The position numbers and the translations under genes were made by a program. 64,000 nucleotides of DNA from Terriglobia bacterium (lineage in GTDB: Bacteria > Acidobacteriota > Vicinamibacteria > Vicinamibacterales > CAVVIG01): the NCBI GenBank assembly GCA_020073005.1, contig JAIQFX010000004.1:1-64000 (forward strand). The letters run 5' to 3'. A model generated the notes under the pieces. The model saw nothing but the letters and a program-made list of their open reading frames with translations, made no database searches and was not told the DNA's origin. Shown one piece after another: positions 16,348-24,039 of the stretch. How positions within the stretch are numbered: position 1 is the stretch's first letter; the number at the start of each line of letters is the position of its first letter.

Positions 16348-18077
16348 TCAGCCAGGACCTCACCCTCGTCACCGTCACCAACGACGTCATCGCGAGCCGC
16401 GCGGCGGGAAACACGGTCGCCTTCCAGATCACCAACAAGGCGCGGAGCGCCTGGGCGGGACTCCTGGTACGCGTCTCGATCCCCTGCGGATCGCCGGGCC
16501 GCCGCGGACCGTTCCTGATGGCGAGCGACGGCGAACCGGTCACGGTGCGCTGCCAGATGTCGTCCGGCGGCGCCGCCGTCGATCTGAAGCCGGTCTCGAG
16601 CAAGGACCGCGACCAATGCGCCTGGGCCATCGGCAACCCGGTGAAGCTCGATCCCGGGGCCGGCTTCACACTGACGATCGCCGACTTCAGCGCGTCGACC
16701 TGCGATGAAACCGGCGCGTCGATCCGCCTCGTCATCAGCGTCAAGGGCCAGGCGGACGTGTACGACGTATTGATCGGCGTCCGCCCAGGCAAAGGCGGCA
16801 CGCCGATGATCCAGGACTTCGGCGCGTCACCGGACTATGTGCTGCACGCGGGCGGCGAGACCGTCACGCTCTCCTGCTTCGTCACGGGAGCGACGAAAGC
16901 GATCCTGTACAAGAACAACGTCAGGCTCGACGAGCAGACACCGAACGGCACGGATCCGATCGCGTTCGAGGACCGCCCGTCGATCACGTCCGTGTACAAG
17001 CTGGAAGCCCGCGCCAATGACGTCTCGGCCTGGGCGCAGCAGACCGTTCACGTCGCCCAGCCGGGCTGGAACCGGCAGGCGCTGGAGCAGGGGTATCCGA
17101 CGCTGCTGGCAAGCGCAGGCGGAGATCGGTTGTTCGGGATCTTCGTCGACGCCGCGACGCAGTCAGCCGGGCTCTGGTCGTCGCCGACCGGCTTTTCCGA
17201 TTGGCAGCCTGAAGGGCCGGGCGACCCGGCCGGTGGCGACGGTGCGTTCCCTCAGGAGATGAGCCACAGCCCGGGCGTCTTCTTCGACAACAGGTTGTGG
17301 CTGATCGGCGGCAGTTCCGTCGATCCCGCGATGCCGTCGAACAAAGTGTCTTGCTGGGAAAGCACCGACGGTCGAAGCGGGAGAGCGTGGGTCGAGTACC
17401 CGGAGCCTCCGCAGGATTTCACCGCGCGCATGGGGCACGCGTGCGTCGTCTTCCGAGGCGAGATCTGGGTGCTTGGCGGCTATACCGGAACGGACGGCGG
17501 CGCCGTCGCGCTGAACGATGCGTGGAGCTATCAGCCGTCGAAGGGATGGACGAAACGAGGCAAGGCCGCCTGGTCGGCGCGGTGCCTGTTTGCGGCGGCG
17601 GTGACCGCTGCGGGCGCGATCCCTGGCCGCGGCGAGACGTTGTGGATCTACGGCGGGTTCGAAAGTCCGGGGATCCTCACGCCGAAGGAAGGGCTCTGGT
17701 CGACACAGGACGGCGTCACGTGGAAGGAAGAGACGAACTTCGAGCTGCGCCCCGACCCCGGCGTCCCTCGCGGCGCCACGCTTCTATTCAACACGCTCGA
17801 CGATCATCTGCTGCTGGCGGGTTCTTTTCTCGTGAGCGAAACGAAACCCGGATCAGCAGGAACGCAGGTGGGCGCAGGCAGGCTATCATCCCATGTCTTC
17901 ACGCTGCATCCGGATCGATTCGTCTGGGAAGACAGTCCCGTGAGCTGGGGATGGGAGCTGTTCGGCGGCAATCCGTTCCTGATGCGATCGCTCGTCTTCA
18001 ACGGATTTCTGTTCTTCTGGTCCATCTACAGGGACATCGACGACCCGCCGAAGTTGAACATCTTCATTCCGTCCTGA
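16344..18077 (+). CDS. Kelch/galactose-oxidase-like propeller protein with Ig-like linker
   Basis: 577 aa. Residues 1-150 are an unrecognised beta domain. Residues about 155-238 (VTLSCFVTGATKAILYKNN to TSVYKLEARA) read as an Ig/PKD-like module. From about 240 to the end there are Kelch-type blades: DNRLWLIGGSSVD, GEIWVLGGYTGTDGG and ETLWIYGGFESPG, each with the GG and following aromatic residues of a four-stranded blade. The propeller probably has a binding role. There is no signal peptide. It is the last gene coupled by an ATGA overlap; the next gene starts 21 bp downstream with its own strong ribosome-binding site. Confidence 0.78.
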   Translation: MISQDLTLVTVTNDVIASRAAGNTVAFQITNKARSAWAGLLVRVSIPCGSPGRRGPFLMASDGEPVTVRCQMSSGGAAVDLKPVSSKDRDQCAWAIGNPVKLDPGAGFTLTIADFSASTCDETGASIRLVISVKGQADVYDVLIGVRPGKGGTPMIQDFGASPDYVLHAGGETVTLSCFVTGATKAILYKNNVRLDEQTPNGTDPIAFEDRPSITSVYKLEARANDVSAWAQQTVHVAQPGWNRQALEQGYPTLLASAGGDRLFGIFVDAATQSAGLWSSPTGFSDWQPEGPGDPAGGDGAFPQEMSHSPGVFFDNRLWLIGGSSVDPAMPSNKVSCWESTDGRSGRAWVEYPEPPQDFTARMGHACVVFRGEIWVLGGYTGTDGGAVALNDAWSYQPSKGWTKRGKAAWSARCLFAAAVTAAGAIPGRGETLWIYGGFESPGILTPKEGLWSTQDGVTWKEETNFELRPDPGVPRGATLLFNTLDDHLLLAGSFLVSETKPGSAGTQVGAGRLSSHVFTLHPDRFVWEDSPVSWGWELFGGNPFLMRSLVFNGFLFFWSIYRDIDDPPKLNIFIPS

Positions 18078-18098
18078 CCGTGTTGTGAGGAGGGCTCA

Positions 18099-20234
18099 AT
18101 GATCAGGTCGCTGGCCCGCTGTCTGTTGCTGGTCATGGTCGTCGCGCCCGCGGCGCGGGCCCAGGACGCGCGCGAGCAACGCATCGTGACGCTGATGCCC
18201 GACTACGCCGAAAACTGGATCGCGGGACAGAACGCGGCGGGCAATCCCCAGACGCTGAGAGTCTCGAACCAGGTCGGCGGCACGCCGGCGGCATCCGCGT
18301 ACCTCCGCTTTCCTGCCGACGCGCTGCCGGACGACGCGAAGATCGTGTCGGCGCGGCTTCGGCTCGTCCGCAGCGGAGACCAGCCCCAGAATCCGGAGCT
18401 CGTGATGCGGGTCGCGTCGATCGCCTGCACCGGCGCGCCGCCATGCAACCCTCGCGACTACCAGCTCGCGGCGCTGAACACCGGCGGGCCGGCGGTCCGC
18501 CTCACATCGGCCGCGGTCGACCTTCGCCGTTTTCCTCAACGTGCGGTGGACGTCTCGACCTGGACTCCTCCAGATCCGAATCCAGGTCTGGTTCGCCGGG
18601 CGCCGGACGGCAGAAAGTACATCGCGCTACTTCTGGTTCCGGAGGACAGCGGCAGCGGGCGCATCTACTACTGGGCACAGCCCGGGAATGCGTCGGCCGA
18701 TCCCTCCAGAATTCCCCGGCTGATCGTGACCTACTCGATCGCGTCCGCGGCGCCCGCGCTCACGGGCGTGCAGACGGACGGCACGGCGAACGTCCGCAGC
18801 GCCCGCGCGTTCCTGCCGCCGGCGACGCTTCCGCGCGCGCCCGCGTATCTGCCGCGCGACGTCGATGGCGAGAACCTGACGCACGCACCGGCCTCCTACA
18901 ACGGCCTGCTCTATCTCGTTCAGGCGCGCAGTCAGGGAGAACGGTATCTCGACGCCTTGACGCCGCTCGGCGCCATCGTGTGGTCCGTGAAGCTGCCGGC
19001 CGATCTGCAGGGGGGCACGTTCGTCGTCGCGAACAACTCCGGCCGGCTGGCGATCGTCGGCAAGAGCGTCGTGCTTGTTACGCAGTTGAACGCGGCCGAC
19101 GCGACGAGGCCGCCCGCCATTCCGGCACCGGCGCCGCCGGATGTCGCGAAGCTGTTGAACAACCCATCCGCGGTGATGGCTGGTCCTGACGGCAGTCTGT
19201 ACGTCGTCAACGAGCTGAGCCTCTTCGCGCTCAACCCGGACCTTCGGCTGATGTGGCGCGCCGGCGGCGGCGCCTCCGACAAGGCGCGACTGACGTTGAG
19301 CCCTGACGGCCGGTTTCTCTACGCGACCGAGATCCGGGACGACAAGGCGGCGCTCCTCGCGATCAACGCGCAGACGGGGCGAACGGTGGAATCCGCGTTT
19401 CCGTCGGCGACGCGGGCGTTTCACGCGCCGGTCGTCGTGAGGCATCCAGGCGGCGCCGACTACGTCTTCGTCGGCGCCAACACGGCGAATACCGGCGTCC
19501 TCCGCTGCGTGATGAACGACTCGACGCTTCAGAGGCCGGCTGTGGACGAGACCGGTGATACCACTGCCAGACTGCGACCGTGCAGCGGATGGACGGACGT
19601 GACAGGCCTCGTCGGCCAGCCGATGCTCGAGTCGACAATTCCGGCGCCGAATCAGGATCTGTCGGGCAAGAAGCTCTTTGCGGTCGTCGGCACGAAGCTG
19701 ATGGCGATTCAGCCGCAGAGCGGCGCGACGCTGAACACGTGGAACCTGCCCGATCTGCCCGCGGCTACTCTGCACCTGTGGTCGGGCGGCAGCCCGGTGA
19801 TCGATGCGGACGACAATCTTCTGTTCTGGGAGAACGGGCGGCTCTACGGATTGTCCACCCGCGGGCCGTCGAACACGGTGTTCTCGACGCCGGTCTCAGG
19901 ACTGCCGGCCGACGTCCAGCTGTCATTCGGCCCGGGCGGCGCGCTGTATGCCAGCGGCGTGAGCGACTACAAGGTGCGCGCCCTGGTGCCTCGATATCAA
20001 CTGCCGCTCGCCGGCACCGGATCGGAGATCTCGAGCCCGACGAACGTCCAGATCGACGGCGCCTCCGGCGACAAGAAATGGGTGGTCACGGCTGAAGGTG
20101 CCGTCATCGTCGGCGCCGATTTCACCGTTGGTCCTGGCGCCGCGCTGTCCGTCACGTCGCGCGGCGTCGCTTTCCGGCCGGGCTTTTCAGTCAAGCAGGG
20201 CGCAACGCTCACGATCACGTCGAAGGGGCAGTGA
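18099..20234 (+). CDS. Secreted protein: DNRLRE-like domain plus PQQ-like beta-propeller
   Basis: 711 aa with a clear Sec signal peptide (MIRSLARCLLLVMVVAPAAR, cleavage near ARAQ). Residues about 25-215 resemble a DNRLRE/CBM96-type carbohydrate-binding-like domain (DYAENWIAGQ; ASAYLRFPADALPDDAKIVS; PRLIVTYS). Residues about 260-640 are a quinoprotein-like propeller (GLLYLVQARSQGERYLDAL; DGSLYVVNELSLFALNPDLR). The last 40 residues repeat a VxPGxxLxVTSxG strand pattern like a stacked coat-hanger tail. AGGAGGG lies 7 nt upstream of ATG 18099. It follows the giant-protein operon by 21 bp and could be its exported component. It converges on the fibre-like gene with 6 bp between stops. Confidence 0.8.
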   Translation: MIRSLARCLLLVMVVAPAARAQDAREQRIVTLMPDYAENWIAGQNAAGNPQTLRVSNQVGGTPAASAYLRFPADALPDDAKIVSARLRLVRSGDQPQNPELVMRVASIACTGAPPCNPRDYQLAALNTGGPAVRLTSAAVDLRRFPQRAVDVSTWTPPDPNPGLVRRAPDGRKYIALLLVPEDSGSGRIYYWAQPGNASADPSRIPRLIVTYSIASAAPALTGVQTDGTANVRSARAFLPPATLPRAPAYLPRDVDGENLTHAPASYNGLLYLVQARSQGERYLDALTPLGAIVWSVKLPADLQGGTFVVANNSGRLAIVGKSVVLVTQLNAADATRPPAIPAPAPPDVAKLLNNPSAVMAGPDGSLYVVNELSLFALNPDLRLMWRAGGGASDKARLTLSPDGRFLYATEIRDDKAALLAINAQTGRTVESAFPSATRAFHAPVVVRHPGGADYVFVGANTANTGVLRCVMNDSTLQRPAVDETGDTTARLRPCSGWTDVTGLVGQPMLESTIPAPNQDLSGKKLFAVVGTKLMAIQPQSGATLNTWNLPDLPAATLHLWSGGSPVIDADDNLLFWENGRLYGLSTRGPSNTVFSTPVSGLPADVQLSFGPGGALYASGVSDYKVRALVPRYQLPLAGTGSEISSPTNVQIDGASGDKKWVVTAEGAVIVGADFTVGPGAALSVTSRGVAFRPGFSVKQGATLTITSKGQ

Positions 20235-20240
20235 CGGCCA

Positions 20241-21425
20241 TCAGTCGATGAGCGTCAGCTCGCACGTGCGCGACGCACCCCCGTAGCCGTTCCAGACCAG
20301 CAGCTGCATGCCTCGCGCCGTGTCACTGTTGCCGGCGCTCGTATAGATCCCATCTGTGAAGAAACAGGTGTTATAGGCGTTGCCGGCATGCTCGACGCTG
20401 TTGTTGCCGTCGACGCCGGAGATCTGGCTTGGATACGACGTTCTCCAGCGGCCGTTACTCGGCGAGTAATAGAACAGGAAACTGATCGATGCGGTTTCGG
20501 TTTGATCGTTACTCTGCCAGCGCGTCATGCCCAGCCGGACCTCACAGCCGTCCGCGTCCCCGCACAGCTCGTCCAGCGTGCCCTGTGGAATCGTCTGCGT
20601 CCTTCCCGCGTACGCCCCCGCGGTCAACGACAGGTGATACCGCGGAGAAATGGCATACGTGGTTTCCGCGCCGTTGTCGCGTTTGTAGCGGGCCACGGAA
20701 TTCAGCGCGCCTCTCACGTTGAGAGGGCCGTTGACGTTGACGGGACTGTTTCCCCTGGGGCTCAGGTTCAATTCCTGTTCGCCGTTGGCTCCCGTCGCGT
20801 AGATCGTGTTGTAGCCGAAGCCGATGCCCTGCGTGCCGTTGCTGTGCCGAAACTCCACGCCCCTGGCAGGTTCGAAGTCGCCTGTGACGTACAAACCCAT
20901 CACCGACGGCGGGTGGACGTCGGTCCGATTCCCCTGCTGAATATCCAGGTTGGAGACGGGGTTCGTCGTCCCGATGCCAATCTTGCCGCCCCGCTGCACG
21001 ACCATCGCCGGCGATGCGCCGGCCCCTGCCGTGCCGAGCAGGATACTGGCGTTGGCGCTGCTCTGCTCCACGTAGTTGCAGCCGGCGTCGCTGCACATCT
21101 CGATCACCGGGTTGGCGCCCGTCCTTCGCAGCGACACCGCCGGGTTGACGCCGCTGCGATTCCCGACGTCGACGTTCAGCATCGCGGTCGGTTTCGTCGT
21201 GCCGATGCCGACGCGGCCCTGTGGATCGACGAACAAGGCGTCGACGCCGCCTTGCCCATAGAGCATGGCGCCGGTGAGCGTGAGCACCGCCAGCGCCGTC
21301 ACGCCCAGTATCAGACCGCTCGAGAAACCCCGGCGGTACGTGCGATCGGACTGCGCGGCGTCTCTCGCCTGCCTGGCTTCCAGGTCCTGAAGTCTTCTGT
21401 GGAGATCTGCCAACCCTGGTTCCAT
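20241..21425 (-). CDS. Membrane-anchored tail-fibre-like protein with VGIGTT repeats
   Basis: 394 aa. Residues 1-25 form a short coiled coil (LADLHRRLQDLEARQ), followed by one transmembrane helix (about 34-56) with N-in topology, so most of the protein is extracytoplasmic. The ectodomain carries the repeat GRVGIGTTKPTAMLNV and KIGIGTTNPVSNLDI, a signature of trimeric phage tail fibres and bacterial surface fibres. The C-terminal 150 residues contain four cysteines (CGDADGC, CFF, RTC) that could form disulfides. ATG 21425 is preceded by GAGGAGGG. The gene stands alone and converges on the secreted propeller gene. It could be an adhesin; phage origin is possible but no other phage gene is present. 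Confidence 0.75.
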   Translation of the reverse strand: MEPGLADLHRRLQDLEARQARDAAQSDRTYRRGFSSGLILGVTALAVLTLTGAMLYGQGGVDALFVDPQGRVGIGTTKPTAMLNVDVGNRSGVNPAVSLRRTGANPVIEMCSDAGCNYVEQSSANASILLGTAGAGASPAMVVQRGGKIGIGTTNPVSNLDIQQGNRTDVHPPSVMGLYVTGDFEPARGVEFRHSNGTQGIGFGYNTIYATGANGEQELNLSPRGNSPVNVNGPLNVRGALNSVARYKRDNGAETTYAISPRYHLSLTAGAYAGRTQTIPQGTLDELCGDADGCEVRLGMTRWQSNDQTETASISFLFYYSPSNGRWRTSYPSQISGVDGNNSVEHAGNAYNTCFFTDGIYTSAGNSDTARGMQLLVWNGYGGASRTCELTLID

Positions 21426-21533
21426 CGACCCTCCTCACCGCTGGGTGCGGTTGACGTTGTGGGTCCCGACGATATGACAATCCCGTGGTCGTGTCGACAC
21501 AACTATCGCCGTCGTTTCACACTTTGAGTGCTA

Positions 21534-21545
21534 TATATAAAGGTT
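21534..21545 (+). promoter_or_regulatory. -10 element of a leaderless message
   Basis: TATATA (21534-21539) is followed by exactly six bases and then ATG 21546; an overlapping frame gives an extended TGnTATATA (21529-21537). A +1 seven bases after the -10 would fall at or next to the ATG. AAGG just before the ATG is too close to act as a normal ribosome-binding site. Confidence 0.5.
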
Positions 21546-21926
21546 ATGCGTCGCGCGCTTCTGGTCCTGGTCGTCGCGCTGGCCGTCGTGCCGGTGGCCA
21601 ACGACGCCTGTTGCGATCTCGATCAGCCGGTCGCGCCGCCGCAGACCGCATCCGCCGATCCGTCCTGCCCGCTGCACGCGCACAACGGATCGGACGCGAC
21701 GACGCCGCGACCGCAACCGAAGTCGCCCATTCGCTGCACGCACGATCTGTCCATCGATCGCGCGGGGCTCGTGAAGACCATCGTCGCGCCCGCTCCGGAT
21801 CTCACGCTCGCGATCGTCGCCGCACCCGCGACGGATCTCGTTTCGATCTTCGACACCCTCTCGCCGGCCACACCGCGGCACGCGCCTCCGCGTCGCACCT
21901 CCCGTTCTGACGTTCTTCGCATCTGA
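21546..21926 (+). CDS. Small exported cysteine/histidine-containing protein
   Basis: 126 aa with a signal peptide (MRRALLVLVVALAVVPVAND) and, after it, ACCDLDQP and SCPLHAHN, a cluster of Cys and His that could bind metal or form disulfides. The second half is proline-rich with no recognisable domain. GTG at 21528 would add six residues, but it overlaps the -10 element, so ATG 21546 is preferred. It lies upstream of, and co-directional with, the outer-membrane protein gene at 22038, separated by palindromic repeats. A link to metal handling is inference only. Confidence 0.6.
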   Translation: MRRALLVLVVALAVVPVANDACCDLDQPVAPPQTASADPSCPLHAHNGSDATTPRPQPKSPIRCTHDLSIDRAGLVKTIVAPAPDLTLAIVAAPATDLVSIFDTLSPATPRHAPPRRTSRSDVLRI

Positions 21927-21937
21927 GCTGAACCGTG

Positions 21938-22023
21938 TCGCAGCGCAGGCCTTTCAGGCCTGCAATCTGTAGCGCAGGCCTTCAGGCCTGCAGCGTGCAG
22001 CAGCCCTGAAGGGCTGCGCTACG
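21938..22023. repeat. Cluster of REP-like palindromes (GCAGGCCTTCAGGCCTGC type)
   Basis: Three adjacent palindromes: GCAGGCCTTTCAGGCCTGC, GCAGGCCTTCAGGCCTGC and GCAGCCCTGAAGGGCTGC, each preceded or followed by GCGC or GTAGCGC. They fill the 111-bp gap between two co-directional genes. A matching copy lies in frame inside actB (38947-38964), and a related GCGAGCCTTTCAGGCGAGC type occurs at 23289 and 28108, so this is a dispersed family in the genome. Confidence 0.8.
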
Positions 22024-22037
22024 GGAGATCGTTTCAG

Positions 22038-23276
22038 ATGCGCACTGGTGTTTTCGTGTTCTGTGTCTGCGTACTGAGCGTCCTCGCGCCCGCCGTCGCG
22101 CGCGCGCAGGACGATCCACGGCCCGCCGATCGCGACGCGGCCGATCACGCGTCGTCGCCGTGGATGCTGATGTCGGACGGCGTGCTCTTCGCGACCTTCA
22201 ATCATCAGGGCGGGCCGCGCGGCGGCGACGAGCTCAAGTCGACGAACTGGTGGATGGGGATGGCCAGCCGCAACGCCGGTCCCGGCCGGCTGACGCTGAC
22301 CGGCATGATCAGCCTCGATCCGGCGACGGCCACGTCGCGCGGCTATCGCGAGCTCTTTCAGGTCGGCGAGGCATATCAGGGCCAGCCGCTCGTCGACTGG
22401 CAGCATCCGCACGATCTGCTGATGCAGGCGGCGGTCGTCTGGCGCGTGCCGATCGGAACCGAGTCGCACGTCACGATCGCGGGCGCGCCCGTCGGCGAAC
22501 CGGCGCTCGGACCGATCGCGTTCATGCACCGGCCGTCGGCGGCGGAGAATCCGGCGGCGCCGCTCGCGCACCACACGCTGGATTCCACGCACATCGCGAT
22601 GGGCGTGCTGACGACGGCGGTCGAGCGCGGGCCGGTGACGATCGAGGGATCGATCTTTCACGGCGGCGAGCCGGACGACAACCGCTGGAACCTGATGGAT
22701 CCCGGCGCGCTGGACTCGTGGTCGGCGCGGATATGGTACCAGCCGTCATCGGAGTGGCAGCTGCAGGTGTCGCACGGGTTTCTCAAGAAGCCGGAGGCGC
22801 TCGAAGCCGGCGACGTGCGACGAACGACGGCGTCGGTCGACTGGCTCCGATCGTCTGGCGACGACTTCACGGCCGCGACCGTCGCCGTCGGCCGCAACGA
22901 CAAGGAGCACGGCGCGTTCCACGCGTTCCTCGCCGAGCTCACGTCGCACCGCGGCGCGACGTCAATCTACGGGCGGCTCGAATCCGTCGACACGGAGACG
23001 GCGCTGCTCCAGAACCCGCTGACGGCAGACGCGGGCCTCGACCTGCCGCCGAGCCTGGTCACGGCGCTCACGGTCGGCGCCGTGCGCGACGTCACGCGAT
23101 GGCGCGGCTTCGAGATCGGCGCCGGCGCGGACGTCACGCTCTACGCGGTGCCGGACGCGCTGCGCGCGTCGCACGGCGATCATCCGGCATCTGTTCACGT
23201 GTTTCTGCGCGTGCGCCCGCCCGCGGGGCACATGGGGCGGATGTGGAACATGCGGATGGCGAAGCCGGTCATGTAG
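22038..23276 (+). CDS. Predicted outer-membrane beta-barrel protein
   Basis: 412 aa. A signal peptide ([20 protein letters not shown], cleavage near ARAQ) is followed by [18 protein letters not shown] and [20 protein letters not shown], a set of Trp/His/Met-rich motifs I associate with uncharacterised proteobacterial and acidobacterial outer-membrane proteins often found near copper or heavy-metal genes. Alternating amphipathic strands continue to the end, which closes in a Met-rich tail ([16 protein letters not shown]). Mature length about 390 suits a 14-18-stranded barrel. It follows the small Cys/His exported protein and may share its transcript. A copper-related role is plausible, not shown. 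Confidence 0.7.
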   Translation: MRTGVFVFCVCVLSVLAPAVARAQDDPRPADRDAADHASSPWMLMSDGVLFATFNHQGGPRGGDELKSTNWWMGMASRNAGPGRLTLTGMISLDPATATSRGYRELFQVGEAYQGQPLVDWQHPHDLLMQAAVVWRVPIGTESHVTIAGAPVGEPALGPIAFMHRPSAAENPAAPLAHHTLDSTHIAMGVLTTAVERGPVTIEGSIFHGGEPDDNRWNLMDPGALDSWSARIWYQPSSEWQLQVSHGFLKKPEALEAGDVRRTTASVDWLRSSGDDFTAATVAVGRNDKEHGAFHAFLAELTSHRGATSIYGRLESVDTETALLQNPLTADAGLDLPPSLVTALTVGAVRDVTRWRGFEIGAGADVTLYAVPDALRASHGDHPASVHVFLRVRPPAGHMGRMWNMRMAKPVM

Positions 23277-23288
23277 CACGGCCCGAAG

Positions 23289-23320
23289 TTGCAGCGCGAG
23301 CCTTTCAGGCGAGCGTGGCG
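23289..23320. repeat. REP-like palindrome (GCGAGCCTTTCAGGCGAGC type)
   Basis: The core GCGAGCCTTTCAGGCGAGC forms an almost perfect palindrome between two convergent genes. On the minus strand the TGA inside it (GCCTGAAAGGC) is the stop codon of the membrane protein at 23305, so the repeat defines that protein's C-terminus. Confidence 0.75.
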
Positions 23321-23883
23321 GCAATGCCTGCGAGCGCGAGGCCCGCAATCAGCAGCCACAGCGCGACGTCGAGGCCGGTGATGCCCTTCCGGCGCGTCAG
23401 GTCGTCGGTGATCGCGAGCACCTCCAGCGGATCGCTGAGCGTCGTGTGCACCAGGAGCGCCGACGCAAACGACGCGAGCTGCAGCAGCATGCTGCTGCCG
23501 AACAGCAGACGCGTGGCGAGGCTGTCGCTGTTCAGCCAGACGATCGCGATGACGGTGCCAATCCAGCTCGCGAGCGCGCAGCCCGCGAGCAGGCGCAGCC
23601 GGCTCGCCTCGCGATCGGCGGCGCGGGTCAGCAGCTCGACGCGCAGCGCGCGCTCGGCCCGCTGTCGATCGGCCTCGGCCTTCTCGCGCAGCATCTGCAT
23701 CCTGCGCGCGTCGCGCTCGAACACTTCACGCAGCCCGGCCGCCAGGACGGCCGCGAGCCCTGTATCGTGGTGAGCTTGGGCGCCGCTCTCTTCCGGTTCC
23801 TCATCCGCGCGCGCGACCCGGCCCTGCGCCAGATTCGTGACGCCGAGTACGATGTCGAGGAGACGAAGCCAGGGAATGGGCAT
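23305..23883 (-). CDS. Uncharacterised membrane protein with cytoplasmic coiled region
   Basis: 192 aa, no family recognised. Residues about 45-90 are a charged, Arg/Glu-rich helix ([20 protein letters not shown]), likely a coiled coil. Three hydrophobic helices follow (about 100-118, 122-145 and 172-190), so it is an inner-membrane protein with a cytoplasmic N-terminal part. The stop is supplied by a palindromic repeat. It is divergent from the malic enzyme gene with 156 bp between starts; that gap shows no clear operator. Confidence 0.6.
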   Translation of the reverse strand: MPIPWLRLLDIVLGVTNLAQGRVARADEEPEESGAQAHHDTGLAAVLAAGLREVFERDARRMQMLREKAEADRQRAERALRVELLTRAADREASRLRLLAGCALASWIGTVIAIVWLNSDSLATRLLFGSSMLLQLASFASALLVHTTLSDPLEVLAITDDLTRRKGITGLDVALWLLIAGLALAGIAATLA

Positions 23884-24039
23884 CGGCTGATTATCCGCCG
23901 GGAATCCGGCACAGACACTGCCGCGAGCCCGGCGCGGCGCGAAAAACCTGTGGGATTTCGCGTGGTGCGGGGTTTGCGGACAGGTTCACGGCGTTGTCAT
24001 TGCAAGAATGGGGCACACACGAGTCCTGGAGACCAGAAC

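Noticed and set aside
2539-21425. Contractile injection system or prophage
   Set aside because: One tail-fibre-like protein is present, but there is no sheath, tube, baseplate, AAA ATPase, capsid, terminase or integrase.
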